Positions 8,325-16,495 are shown, counted from the first letter of the stretch. The stretch is DNA of 64,000 nt from Gemmobacter lutimaris (GCF_003570715.1 NZ_QXXQ01000010.1:1-64000), one strand, 5' to 3'. Translations and numbers: made by a program. The notes: generated by a model not told the origin, from the sequence alone.

Positions 8325-8349
8325 GGAACCGATTGCCAGACATCGGGTT
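8325..8349 (+). promoter_or_regulatory. Weak EcfG-like promoter
   Basis: GGAAC at 8325-8329 is followed after 16 bases by GGTT at 8346-8349, one mismatch from the CGTT of the EcfG consensus. It lies about 70 bases before the small gene at 8420 and on the same strand. It could link that gene to the stress regulon, but with one mismatch chance is a real possibility. Confidence 0.35.
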
Positions 8350-8419
8350 TCCCATCTGTCCTTCAATCCCTGACGACTGGCCCTGACGACTGGCCTGAAA
8401 GACCAGAACGAGTTTGCCT

Positions 8420-8779
8420 ATGCCATTGAGACGTGCCCTTGTTGCCCTGCTGATCGAATTCGAGACAAGCCTCGAAGAGATGGAGAATATGCAGGCCAGG
8501 TCACCGACACCGCTGCTATACAGTGTTCTGGTGCGCCGTCGCCGTGCTGCCATGACGCTGCGAAGTCGGCTGAGCCGAAAGGACCGCCCGCGCCGACGCA
8601 GCCAGTTTTCCGGCCCGTCCGGTGTTCAGCACCTTCTGGCCCGCGAGGCCGAGCTGCTGCGGCTTTTTGATGTCGCCCTTGCGGAATCGCGGGTCGAGCC
8701 GGAGCTCGCCCCGCTGCTGCGCAGCCTGCGGGCAGAGGTGGAACAGGCCCGCATCACGCTGCGCCAAATCAGCGCCTGA
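8420..8779 (+). CDS. Hypothetical helical protein beside the stress locus
   Basis: A 119-residue protein, charged and largely helical, that I do not recognise. It starts MPLRRALVALLIEFETSLEE and has an Arg-rich centre (VLVRRRRAAMTLRSRLSRK) and a Leu/Glu-rich C-terminal half that could form a helical hairpin. There is no signal peptide or membrane segment. A TTG two codons upstream is an alternative start; neither start has a strong ribosome site. It converges with the stress kinase gene, and a near-match EcfG promoter lies upstream, so a stress-linked protein is possible. A chance open frame is less likely but not excluded. Confidence 0.55.
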   Translation: MPLRRALVALLIEFETSLEEMENMQARSPTPLLYSVLVRRRRAAMTLRSRLSRKDRPRRRSQFSGPSGVQHLLAREAELLRLFDVALAESRVEPELAPLLRSLRAEVEQARITLRQISA

Positions 8780-8816
8780 GGCGTCGGCATCCTGCCATCC
8801 ACAGGGCGGCCATGCC

Positions 8817-10601
8817 TCAGGTGACCGCGCGTTCCTCGGCATCGGCAAGTGCGTTCGGCATGAAGGCAAAGCGCAGCGCGAATTCCTGGCCGGTGTTTTC
8901 CACCTCGACCCGTGTGCCAAGCTGGCCGGCAAAGGCCGACAGCAAGGCTTCGCCCAACCCGGTGCTTTCCGCTGCGCTGTCTGGCGACGGTGACGCGCGC
9001 TGATCCTCGGGCGCAATGCTGTTCACGATCTCGACCTCGGCCTGCGACTCTGCGTCGCGCCGCAGCGAAACCCGCAATTCCGGTCGTTCGCCCGGCGCGG
9101 CAGAGGCATATTTCAACGCATTGGTCAGCGCCTCTGTAACCAGAAGCGACAGTGGCACGGCCTGATCCGGGGTCAGCCTTATATCCGCGAAGCTGGTCGT
9201 CAGCTTCAACGGATCACCGGGACGGCCAGCCATCTTCATGATCTGAGTCACGATGCTTTGCAGCAATTCGTCGGCACGAATATCGGTCAGGCCGCTGGTC
9301 TGGTAAAGTTCGCGGTGGATCGTCGCAAGGCTCATCACCCGGTCCTGCAAGCCACGCAAGAGGCCCTTGCTTTCGGGGCTGCGCGCCTTGCGGATCTGCA
9401 TGTTGATGATCGAGGCGATCAGTTGCAGGTTGTTCTTCACCCGGTGATGCACCTCGCGCAGCAGCACCTCTTTCTGGTGAACCATGTCTTCCAGTTCGGC
9501 CTCATCATGCAGAACGCTTTCCATCATCCGCTCGACCGCGATGCCGACCCGGCGCAATTCGCTGGGGGCGCTCTCCAGATCCAGATCGGGCAGGCGGCGG
9601 TCGCCATCGGCAAAAGCCACGATGGAATCGCGCAGGGTGCGGATATGGCGCAGCACCTGATGTTCTGCAGCTAGCTGCGCCACAAGAAGACTCGCCAGCC
9701 ACATCAGCGCCGGAAACACCACAATGGGGATCGAAGTTTCGACGATCGTTGCATCCGTCACCGTGACTGGCCAGTTGCCCAGCAGGAACAGGCTGCCCTC
9801 GGCGATCGGCACCACCGCAAACACGCTTTGACGCCCCGACATCGCGCTGCCGGAAAAGCTGTGGGGCTGGCCATCCGCAAGATCGGACAGCGGCACAGAC
9901 ACCGGCAGCATGCTGCGCGTGTCCTCCAGCGGCAGGCTTGAGGTCAGGATCTCGCCCTCGGCGTCAAAGGTCATCAGCGCATTGGGTTCCGCCCCGCCGC
10001 TGAAGGCGCGCTCGCCAAGCATGTCATATTGCACGGCCTGATGTGGCAGGGACAGCGCCGCAAGACCAAGCACTGTCCCTGCGGCGTCATGCACGGGATG
10101 CAGGAAAACCAGAACGCTGGTGCCGCTGATCGCGCCGCGTGTGCGAAGCCGCATGGTCGGCTTGTCCAGTTCCATGGCTTCCTTCAGATCCTGACGAAAG
10201 CTCATGTCACGGTCGCCCTGCGGCGAACAACGCACTTGCAGGTCGCGGTCGATGAAGCCAGCGAAAGAATAGACGCGATTTTCCTCCTGCGCCAGAAAAC
10301 CCTCCATCACCGACCGGCAGTTCGCCGGGTCCGTCATCATGCCCGGCAGTGCAACGGCCAACCCGGCAACCGCCCCCTGCCCGCGCATGATGCGTTCCAC
10401 CGTCGGGGTGGCGGCCTGCATGGTCTGGCCCAGAACCGCAACTTCGGTGCGGGCCGTCGCTTCGCGCTGGTATTGCCGGATCTGCACATAGCTCAGCACG
10501 GCCAGCGGCATCAGGACGATGCCGAACATGACCATCAGCCGAAAACCAAGCCGTGAAAGGATGGAAAGACGCCGCCGCACCGGCCCCCCTGTCGGCATCA
10601 T
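8817..10601 (-). CDS. Sensor histidine kinase (HisKA_2 family) of the general stress response
   Basis: A 594-residue membrane kinase. Transmembrane segments lie at about 21-39 and 289-310 and enclose a roughly 250-residue periplasmic sensing region. A HAMP-like linker follows, then the dimerisation domain with VLLREVHHRVKNNLQLIASI (about residues 380-397), where the first or second His is the phospho-acceptor. The ATPase domain contains LLVTEALTNALKYA. This is the HisKA_2 type that phosphorylates PhyR in alphaproteobacteria. It overlaps ecfG by 4 bases (10598-10601), and the operon nepR-ecfG-kinase makes PhyR its evident target. The signal sensed by the periplasmic domain is not evident. Confidence 0.9.
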   Translation of the reverse strand: MMPTGGPVRRRLSILSRLGFRLMVMFGIVLMPLAVLSYVQIRQYQREATARTEVAVLGQTMQAATPTVERIMRGQGAVAGLAVALPGMMTDPANCRSVMEGFLAQEENRVYSFAGFIDRDLQVRCSPQGDRDMSFRQDLKEAMELDKPTMRLRTRGAISGTSVLVFLHPVHDAAGTVLGLAALSLPHQAVQYDMLGERAFSGGAEPNALMTFDAEGEILTSSLPLEDTRSMLPVSVPLSDLADGQPHSFSGSAMSGRQSVFAVVPIAEGSLFLLGNWPVTVTDATIVETSIPIVVFPALMWLASLLVAQLAAEHQVLRHIRTLRDSIVAFADGDRRLPDLDLESAPSELRRVGIAVERMMESVLHDEAELEDMVHQKEVLLREVHHRVKNNLQLIASIINMQIRKARSPESKGLLRGLQDRVMSLATIHRELYQTSGLTDIRADELLQSIVTQIMKMAGRPGDPLKLTTSFADIRLTPDQAVPLSLLVTEALTNALKYASAAPGERPELRVSLRRDAESQAEVEIVNSIAPEDQRASPSPDSAAESTGLGEALLSAFAGQLGTRVEVENTGQEFALRFAFMPNALADAEERAVT

Positions 10602-11170
10602 GCGGCCTGTGTTCCCGACCGGCTGAGCACGGCCAGCGTTGCGCCGCTGTCGCCGCCCAGAACATCCTCGCCCGGCTCCATCCCCAGCAATTGCGCCAGG
10701 CGATTACGGGCGCGGCTGGTGCGGCTTTTCACCGTCCCGACAGCAACCCCCATCATTTCGGCCGCTTCCTCGCAGGAATAACCATTGGCACCGACAAGGA
10801 TCAGCACCTCGCGATGCTCGTCCGACAGTTCATAGAACGCTCGGGTGAAATCGGCGAAGGCCAGCCGCCCGTCGTGATGCGGCTTGTCAAACATGGACTG
10901 CGCATGCAGCCCGTCCGGGTCCGCGACCTCGCGCTTTTTCTTGCGGCGGTCGGAAAAGAACGTGTTGCGCAGGATGGTGAACAACCAAGCTCGCAGATCG
11001 GTGCCCACAGTGAACTTGTCGATATTGGACCAAGCCTTGACGATGGTGTCCTGTACCAGATCATCGGCCTGCGAGGGGTTGCGGGTCAGCGAGATTGCAA
11101 AAGCCCGCAGCGCGGGAAGATGCGTCAAGATCTCTTCCCGCGGATCGGCCGCACCGGGAGCATCATTCAT
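10598..11170 (-). CDS. ecfG: General stress response ECF sigma factor EcfG
   Basis: A 190-residue ECF sigma factor. Region 2 is seen as LVQDTIVKAWSNIDKF with LRAWLFTILRNTFFSDRRKK. Region 4 includes ELSDEHREVLILVGANGYSC and GVAVGTVKSRTSRARNRL with its helix-turn-helix. The extended charged linker and the C-terminal tail fit the EcfG (ECF15) group. In unstressed cells NepR holds EcfG inactive; phosphorylated PhyR displaces NepR. The start codon overlaps the nepR stop (ATGA) and its own stop overlaps the kinase start, so the three genes are coupled. The promoter at 11374-11405 has the consensus this sigma recognises, implying autoregulation. Confidence 0.95.
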   Translation of the reverse strand: MNDAPGAADPREEILTHLPALRAFAISLTRNPSQADDLVQDTIVKAWSNIDKFTVGTDLRAWLFTILRNTFFSDRRKKKREVADPDGLHAQSMFDKPHHDGRLAFADFTRAFYELSDEHREVLILVGANGYSCEEAAEMMGVAVGTVKSRTSRARNRLAQLLGMEPGEDVLGGDSGATLAVLSRSGTQAA

Positions 11171-11322
11171 TTTTCGCGCTCCTTGGCCTTGAGCTGCTCC
11201 AGCAACTGCACGAACCGATCGGGAACTTCCTCTTTCAACGTCTCTTCGTAGACACGCTTCAGGTTCTCATCGATCTGCTGTTGCAGGCTTGATTTGCGGG
11301 ATGCGTTTGTCATTGGATTCAT
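11167..11322 (-). CDS. nepR: Anti-sigma factor NepR
   Basis: This 51-residue frame is short and easily missed. It encodes a Lys/Ser-rich N-terminus followed by IDENLKRVYEETLKEEVPDR and FVQLLEQLKAKE, the two-helix NepR core. NepR sequesters EcfG and is itself captured by the sigma-like domain of phosphorylated PhyR. I prefer the ATG at 11322 because AAGG lies 4 bases upstream; the ATG at 11325 is too close to it, and the one at 11313 would remove only three residues. Its TGA overlaps the ecfG start. Position between ecfG and divergent phyR is the canonical arrangement. Confidence 0.93.
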   Translation of the reverse strand: MNPMTNASRKSSLQQQIDENLKRVYEETLKEEVPDRFVQLLEQLKAKEREK

Positions 11323-11373
11323 CATGCCTTCAGGGGGGGCCTCATGTCATTTTGACATTCATGCGGATTCTCT

Positions 11374-11405
11374 GGAACCAAACGCCGTCCGAAGCGTTTG
11401 GTTCC
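11374..11405. promoter_or_regulatory. Palindromic two-way EcfG promoter between nepR-ecfG and phyR
   Basis: GGAACCAAACGC and its inverse GCGTTTGGTTCC flank 8 bases. On the plus strand GGAAC (11374-11378), 16 bases, CGTT (11395-11398) face phyR. On the minus strand GGAAC (11405-11401), 16 bases, CGTT (11384-11381) face nepR-ecfG. Both are exact consensus EcfG promoters built from the same bases, so transcription in the two directions must compete for one site. The plus-strand -10 is about 45 bases before the phyR ATG. Confidence 0.9.
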
Positions 11406-11443
11406 CGAAAAAAGCAACTGCTTGTCACATCGGGGAGCATTGA

Positions 11444-12253
11444 ATGACTGACCTGGCAAAAACCGATCTCGCCGCAGCGGTAGGGGGCAGCCTGCCCTAT
11501 CTGCGCCGCTACGCGCGCGCCCTGACCGGAAGCCAGACCAGCGGCGACCGTTTTGCCGCCGCAACACTGGAAACCCTGCTCGAAGACCTGTCACCGCTGG
11601 AAGAGGCCGCCAGCGTGAAGGTCGCCCTGTTTCACGTCTTCCATCTGGTCTGGGCCAGCGCCGGCGCCCCAGTGGGCGAGGCCGACAGCCCGCTGGCCGA
11701 ACGTGCCCAGCGCCATATGCGCGACCTGACACCCAACTCGCGCGAGGCGCTGCTCTTGTCGGTGATCGAAGGTTTCACCCCCGACGAAATCGGTGCCATC
11801 CTGCGGGTTTCCGCGAAAGAGGCGGCCGAGCTGGTGGCCATCGCCCTGCGCGAGATGGAAAACTCGATCTCGGGCCGCGTGATGATCATCGAGGACGAGG
11901 CGATCATTGCCATGGACATCAAGGATATCGTCACCGATTGCGGGCACGAGGTTACCGGCATCGCCCGCACCCGCGCCGAAGCCGTGGCCCTTGCAGCCCG
12001 CATACAGCCCGACCTGATCCTCGCCGACATTCAGCTTGCTGACAATTCGTCGGGGATCGACGCCGTGAATGAAATCCTCGCCTCGGGGGAACAGATGCCG
12101 GTCATTTTCATCACAGCTTTCCCCGAACGGCTGCTGACCGGCGAACGCCCGGAACCCGCCTTCCTGATCACCAAGCCGTTCTCCGAAACGCAGGTGCGCT
12201 CGGCTGTCAGTCAGGCGATGTTCTTTTCCTCGACCGAGACCCTGCGCGCCTGA
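11444..12253 (+). CDS. phyR: General stress response regulator PhyR
   Basis: A 269-residue response regulator with an N-terminal sigma-like domain (about 10-140, ECF-like but unable to bind promoter DNA) and a C-terminal receiver domain (about 145-262). The receiver shows VMIIEDEAIIAMDI, the phospho-acceptor Asp at about 195 in LILADIQL, and the conserved Lys in LITKPF. When phosphorylated by the partner kinase, the sigma-like domain binds NepR and frees EcfG. It diverges from nepR-ecfG-kinase and is served by the shared palindromic promoter. A strong terminator follows at 12272-12294. Confidence 0.96.
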   Translation: MTDLAKTDLAAAVGGSLPYLRRYARALTGSQTSGDRFAAATLETLLEDLSPLEEAASVKVALFHVFHLVWASAGAPVGEADSPLAERAQRHMRDLTPNSREALLLSVIEGFTPDEIGAILRVSAKEAAELVAIALREMENSISGRVMIIEDEAIIAMDIKDIVTDCGHEVTGIARTRAEAVALAARIQPDLILADIQLADNSSGIDAVNEILASGEQMPVIFITAFPERLLTGERPEPAFLITKPFSETQVRSAVSQAMFFSSTETLRA

Positions 12254-12271
12254 ACGATCTGGCCGCGCGGC

Positions 12272-12294
12272 AAGGGGGGCTTCGCCCCCCCTTT
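12272..12294 (+). terminator. Terminator after phyR
   Basis: GGGGGGC pairs with GCCCCCC around a short TTC loop, flanked by AA before and TTTCTTGTT after, 20 bases past the phyR stop. It is a standard intrinsic terminator. Confidence 0.85.
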
Positions 12295-12354
12295 CTTGTT
12301 GTCCGAAAGACAGCCAGCACCGGGAGGGGCGCGCCGGAATTTCAAACATTTTCG

Positions 12355-12380
12355 GGAACCACCCGGCAAGACCCCGCGTT
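12355..12380 (+). promoter_or_regulatory. EcfG-type promoter of the secreted protein at 12433
   Basis: GGAAC at 12355-12359 and CGTT at 12377-12380 are separated by 17 bases, an accepted spacing for EcfG promoters. The start codon of the secreted-protein gene lies 52 bases beyond the -10. Since phyR is closed off by a terminator, this promoter can account for independent stress-induced expression. Confidence 0.75.
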
Positions 12381-12432
12381 GTCACCCCAGAAGGCAGAGA
12401 TAAAATTTCTGCTCTGTATCAAGAGGTTGACC

Positions 12433-12921
12433 ATGAAAGTTCTGCATATTCTTGCCCTGTCCACCGCACTTGCGCTGCCGGTTTCCGGCATGGCTCTGGC
12501 GGATGCGAAACCGATCAAGGCAGTCGAAGTGGAAACCGATGTCGCCGCAATCGCCAATCCGAAAGCGGCCGAATATTACGGTAACCTGGCCGCTGACCTG
12601 CAATCGGCAATTCTTGCCCGCATTCAGGACCGCGTGGCCGATGAGGGCCTGACTGTGGGCGTTGACATCGACGAGGTGTCGCTGGCCAACAGCTTCCAGA
12701 CCGCCATCGGGGCGCAGGATTCCGTGCTGAAAGGCATGGTGCGCCTGCATGATGCCGACGGCACCAACATGGATACCTACGAAATCATGGTGACCATGGA
12801 GATGATGAACAGCTTCCTGCCCGAAGGCGCTGTTGCGATCACCAGCATGACCGACGCGCCGGAACACTACAAGGCGTTGGTCGATACCTTTGCCGATACG
12901 GTGGCCAAGCGCCTGCCGTAA
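12433..12921 (+). CDS. Secreted protein of unknown function, stress-regulon candidate
   Basis: A 162-residue protein with a Sec signal peptide (MKVLHILALSTALALPVSGM, likely cleaved after ALA at about residue 23). The mature part is acidic, with alternating helices and strands such as YYGNLAADLQSAIL and TYEIMVTMEMM. I do not recognise the family. The ATG at 12433 has AGAGG upstream; a longer reading from 12379 would overlap the promoter. An EcfG-type promoter lies upstream and an intrinsic terminator downstream, so it is a single-gene unit. A periplasmic or surface stress function is inferred from the promoter only. Confidence 0.85.
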   Translation: MKVLHILALSTALALPVSGMALADAKPIKAVEVETDVAAIANPKAAEYYGNLAADLQSAILARIQDRVADEGLTVGVDIDEVSLANSFQTAIGAQDSVLKGMVRLHDADGTNMDTYEIMVTMEMMNSFLPEGAVAITSMTDAPEHYKALVDTFADTVAKRLP

Positions 12922-12946
12922 CCGAAAGCTTTTCGTAACCAGTATG

Positions 12947-12970
12947 CCCCCGCCCACGGCGGGGGTTTTT
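12947..12970 (+). terminator. Terminator after the secreted protein gene
   Basis: CCCCCGCC pairs perfectly with GGCGGGGG around a CAC loop and is followed by TTTTT (12966-12970), 26 bases after the stop. This is a textbook intrinsic terminator, in front of the end of the convergent ABC transporter operon. Confidence 0.92.
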
Positions 12971-12975
12971 CTTTG

Positions 12976-13776
12976 CTAGATCCAGCGCTGTTCCGGGTCG
13001 GGCAGCGGAATTGCCTCCAACAGTTCGCGGGTATAGGCGGCCTGCGGATCGGCAAACAGTTCTGCGGTCTGCCGCAGTTCCACGATCTCGCCGCGATACA
13101 GCACCATGATGCGATGACAGAGCCGGCGGATCACGCTCAGGTCATGGCTGATGAAGGCCAGTGTCAGCCCCAACTCGCGCACCAGATCCTCCAGCAGCCG
13201 CAAGACCTGCGCCTGGCTGGAAACATCGAGGCCCGAGACGATCTCGTCCGCCAGAATAAACTCCGGCTCCAGCGCGATGGCGCGGGCGATCCCGACGCGC
13301 TGCCGCTGCCCGCCTGATAGCTCGTGCGGATAGCGCTGCGCGAAGCCGCGCGGCAGGCCGACGTGATCCAGCGCCTGCATCACACGCGCCTCTACCCGGT
13401 CGAACCCGTGCAGACGCAGGGGGCCCGCGATGATCTGGCCCACCCGGTGCCGGGGGTTGAGGCTCGACATCGGGTCCTGAAAAATCATCTGGAACCGCCG
13501 CCGATGCGGGCGCAGCGCCTCCTCTCCCAGATGGGTAATGTCCTGCCCGTCGAAGCGGATGCTGCCGCCCGAGGGTTCCAGAAGCCGGATCAGCGCCCGC
13601 CCCAGCGTCGATTTGCCGGAACCGGAGCCACCGACAATACCAATGATCTCGCCCTTGGCGATTGAAAAGCTCAGCCCCCGAAGCACCTCGATCCGCGGCG
13701 CAGCACCCAGAAGCGGCTTGCGCGTCATGTCGGCCAGCGACAGGCGCAGGTTTTCCACCGTGTAAAGCTCAGCCAT
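12976..13776 (-). CDS. ABC transporter ATP-binding protein, peptide/opine type (DppF-like)
   Basis: A 266-residue ATPase of the oligopeptide/dipeptide/nickel importer family. Walker A is GGSGSGKST, the signature is LSGGQRQRVGIARAI, Walker B is EFILADE, and the switch His lies in FISHDL. The C-terminal extension of the DppF type is present. The ATG at 13776 overlaps the end of the partner ATPase gene by 8 bases. It is the last gene of a five-gene importer operon (binding protein, two permeases, two ATPases). The operon shares its divergent control region with aromatic-degradation-type enzymes, suggesting the importer brings in the substrate of that pathway. Confidence 0.93.
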   Translation of the reverse strand: MAELYTVENLRLSLADMTRKPLLGAAPRIEVLRGLSFSIAKGEIIGIVGGSGSGKSTLGRALIRLLEPSGGSIRFDGQDITHLGEEALRPHRRRFQMIFQDPMSSLNPRHRVGQIIAGPLRLHGFDRVEARVMQALDHVGLPRGFAQRYPHELSGGQRQRVGIARAIALEPEFILADEIVSGLDVSSQAQVLRLLEDLVRELGLTLAFISHDLSVIRRLCHRIMVLYRGEIVELRQTAELFADPQAAYTRELLEAIPLPDPEQRWI

Positions 13777-14638
13777 GATGCGCCTCGTCATAAGCGGCGA
13801 TCTCGGCCCGCAGGCGGGCAATGATGGCCTCGGGCACCGGGGTCAGCGACCCTTCGGGATCGGTGTATTTCGGCGTCGCCCCCAGCAGCGCGGCCGAATA
13901 GGGATGCGTCGGCGCGGCAAAGAAATCGCGCACCGTGCTCTGTTCCAGAATCCGGCCAGCATAAAGCACCGACAGGCTCTGGCAGACCTTCGACACCACG
14001 CCAAGATCATGCGTCACGAACAAGAGCGCTGTGCCGTGCCGGGCCTGCATCCCCGCGATCAGCCGCAGGATCTGCTTTTGGACCGTCACATCCAGCGCGG
14101 TAGTCGGCTCGTCCGCCACGATCAGCTTCGGCTCGGCCGCGAAGGCGCTGGCGATCAGGATACGCTGCCGCATCCCGCCTGAAAGCTCGTGCGGATATTG
14201 CCGCATCACGCGTGCCGGATCATTGATCTGCACCTCGCCCAGCAGATCCAGCGCGCGCGCCTCCGCCTCGGTTCGTTTCCAGCCCAGAATATCCACAAGC
14301 CGGTCAGTGATCTGCGGCCCGATCCGCCGCGAGGGGTTCAGCGCGGTCAGCGGGTCTTGCGGGATCAGCGCGGCCAACCCGCCCACCCGCTTGCGCCGCG
14401 CGGCTGGCGGCAGCGTCAGCAGGTCCACCCCGTCCAGCCAGATCTCGCCGCCCGCGATCTCCACCGCACGCGGCAGGATGCCCAGAACGGCCTTGCCGAT
14501 CATGCTTTTGCCCGCGCCGCTTTCGCCCACCAGCCCGTGCACCTCGCCCGCGCTGACCTCCAGCGACACATCGCGCAGCAAGGGCGCGCGATTGTCGCGC
14601 AGGCGCAGCGTCAGGTTCTTCACAGACAGAAAGCTCAT
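13769..14638 (-). CDS. ABC transporter ATP-binding protein, peptide/opine type (DppD-like)
   Basis: A 289-residue ATPase. Walker A is GESGAGKSM with a Met following the Ser, the signature is LSGGMRQRILIASAF, Walker B is KLIVADEP and the switch His is in FVTHDLGVV. The C-terminal oligopeptide-transporter extension, including THPYSAALLGATPK, is typical of DppD/OppD. It overlaps both neighbouring genes by a few bases, so the stoichiometric pairing of the two ATPases with the two permeases is built into the operon. Substrate cannot be read from an ATPase. Confidence 0.93.
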   Translation of the reverse strand: MSFLSVKNLTLRLRDNRAPLLRDVSLEVSAGEVHGLVGESGAGKSMIGKAVLGILPRAVEIAGGEIWLDGVDLLTLPPAARRKRVGGLAALIPQDPLTALNPSRRIGPQITDRLVDILGWKRTEAEARALDLLGEVQINDPARVMRQYPHELSGGMRQRILIASAFAAEPKLIVADEPTTALDVTVQKQILRLIAGMQARHGTALLFVTHDLGVVSKVCQSLSVLYAGRILEQSTVRDFFAAPTHPYSAALLGATPKYTDPEGSLTPVPEAIIARLRAEIAAYDEAHHG

Positions 14639-15495
14639 CGCAGCACCGGGTCAAAGCGGTCCTTCAGCCCCTCGCCCAGTTGCGAAAAGGCCAGAACGGT
14701 CAGGAACAGCGTGATCAGCGGGAAAACCAGCACCCACCACGCCTGATAGACGCTGGCGCGCCCTTCGGCGATCATGCCGCCCCAAGTGGGATCGTCGGTG
14801 GAAATCGACAGGTTCACAAAGCTCAGGATCGCTTCGACGATCACTGCGATGCCCATTTCCAGCGTCAGAAGCACCACGATGGTAGGCAGCACATTGGGCA
14901 GGATTTCCCGCAGCATGGTGCCGATGCGCCCGCGCCCGGCCACCTGCGCAGAGGCGACGTAATCCATCGCGCCCTGCGCCATCGCCTCGGCCCGCACCAC
15001 GCGCGCGAAGCGCGTCCAATCGATGATGACAATGGCAAGGATGATCGAATGCAGCCCCGGCCCGATCACCGCGATCAGCAGGATCGAGAACAACACCGGC
15101 GGAAAGGCCATCCAGATGTCAATGAGGCGCGAAATCACCAGATCGACCCAGCCGCGCAGGAACCCGGCCATCAGCCCCAGCGCCGAGCCAATCAGGCAGG
15201 TGATGCTGCCCGCAACCAGCGCCACCACCAGCGCCAGACGCGCGCCGTAAATGATGCGGCTCAGCACATCGCGTCCAAGGCTGTCGGTGCCCAGCCAGTA
15301 ACCAGCCTCCGCGCCCTCTTCCCAGAACGGCGGCAGACGGGTCAGGAACAGATCCTGCGCCAACGGGTCTTGCGGCGCCACCAGCGGCGCGAACACCGCC
15401 GCGAGCAGCAGAAGCGTCAGCCAGCCCCCCGCCAGCCAGAGCCGCGTTCCGATCCGGCGCTTCACCGCGCCGCGGCCATCGGTCAGATCAGCCAT
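14635..15495 (-). CDS. ABC transporter permease (DppC-like)
   Basis: A 286-residue inner-membrane permease of the binding-protein-dependent family. Six or so hydrophobic segments are visible, with YWLGTDSLGRDVLSRIIYGA, characteristic of DppC/OppC permeases, before the membrane core. The ATPase-coupling region is in the second half (RVVRAEAMAQGAMDYVASAQ). The start overlaps the end of the partner permease gene by 8 bases and the stop overlaps the ATPase gene by 4. Like its partners it gives no direct information about the ligand. Confidence 0.94.
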   Translation of the reverse strand: MADLTDGRGAVKRRIGTRLWLAGGWLTLLLLAAVFAPLVAPQDPLAQDLFLTRLPPFWEEGAEAGYWLGTDSLGRDVLSRIIYGARLALVVALVAGSITCLIGSALGLMAGFLRGWVDLVISRLIDIWMAFPPVLFSILLIAVIGPGLHSIILAIVIIDWTRFARVVRAEAMAQGAMDYVASAQVAGRGRIGTMLREILPNVLPTIVVLLTLEMGIAVIVEAILSFVNLSISTDDPTWGGMIAEGRASVYQAWWVLVFPLITLFLTVLAFSQLGEGLKDRFDPVLR

Positions 15496-16495
15496 GACGC
15501 AGCCTCGGATTCAGAACCGTATACAGCAGGTCCACCACCAGATTGACGGCAGTGAAGATGACCGCGAACAGGATCACGATACCCTGGATCAGCGGCAGGT
15601 CGCGGTTGATCACCGCATCAATCGCCATGTTGCCCAAGCCCTCATAGGAAAACAGCCGCTCCACGATCACCGTGCCGCCGATCAGGAAGGTGAACTGCAC
15701 GCCGACCAGCGTCAGCGTCGGCAGGATCGCATTGGGCAGCGCCTCGCGGGTGATGACGTGGTTTTCACCATAGCCCTTGGTCCGGCTCAGCGTGACGTAA
15801 TCCAGATGCATGGTTTCCTTCAGGCTCTGCTTCAGCAACTGCCCGATGATCGCCGCCAGCGGAATGGCCAGCGCCAGCGCAGGCATCAGCATATGGCTCA
15901 CGATGTCGGCCCAAAGATCGAAGCGCAGCCGGAACAGGCTTTCGAACAGGTAGAACCCGGTGGTGAACGGCAGGTCCAGCGACGGCGTGACGCGCCCCGA
16001 GATATGGAAGACCGGCACCAACACCCCGAACAGCAGGATCAAGGCCAGCCCCCACAGGAAATCCGGCACCGAAAGCGCCATGCCATTCGCCACGTCGATG
16101 GCGCCCTCGGCCTTGGTGCCACGCAGCCGCGTGCCGGTCAGCGCCGCGATGCCGCCGATGATGACCGCCATCACCAGCGCCATGATCGAAAGCTCCAGCG
16201 TCGCGGGCAAACGGCCCAGCACCAGATCCAGCACCGGCTGGCGCGTGGTGATCGAAGTGCCGAAATCGCCCTGCAACACACCCTGAACCCAGATCAGGAA
16301 TTGCGCCGGGATGGATTTGTCCAACCCGTAAAGCGCGGTCAGCCGCGCCACATCCGCCTCGGTCGCACCCGGCGGCAGCATCATCGCCACCGGATTGCCG
16401 GGCACCACGCGGATGACGACGAAAACGATCACGGCCACCCCGATCAGGGTCACCGCCGTCGTGCCGATCCGCGCGATCAGTTTCTGCCAGAACAC
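15488..16495 (-). CDS. ABC transporter permease (DppB-like)
   Basis: A 335-residue permease of the DppB type. The N-terminal helix is followed by VVPGNPVAMMLPPGA, then ARLTALYGLDKSIPAQFLIW, the usual periplasmic loop. Several transmembrane helices follow, with the coupling segment KQSLKETMHLDYVTLSRTKG and a second signature FSYEGLGNMAIDAV. It sits 99 bases after the binding-protein gene. That gap contains a strong hairpin and a 19-base repeat that probably lower permease expression relative to the binding protein. Confidence 0.94.
   Translation of the reverse strand: MFWQKLIARIGTTAVTLIGVAVIVFVVIRVVPGNPVAMMLPPGATEADVARLTALYGLDKSIPAQFLIWVQGVLQGDFGTSITTRQPVLDLVLGRLPATLELSIMALVMAVIIGGIAALTGTRLRGTKAEGAIDVANGMALSVPDFLWGLALILLFGVLVPVFHISGRVTPSLDLPFTTGFYLFESLFRLRFDLWADIVSHMLMPALALAIPLAAIIGQLLKQSLKETMHLDYVTLSRTKGYGENHVITREALPNAILPTLTLVGVQFTFLIGGTVIVERLFSYEGLGNMAIDAVINRDLPLIQGIVILFAVIFTAVNLVVDLLYTVLNPRLRHG

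Noticed and set aside
8776-8822. Inverted CCTGAGGC/GCCTCAGG around 8776-8822 as a terminator of the small helical protein gene
   Set aside because: The arms are separated by about 30 bases and lack a U tract, and one arm lies in the opposing kinase gene.
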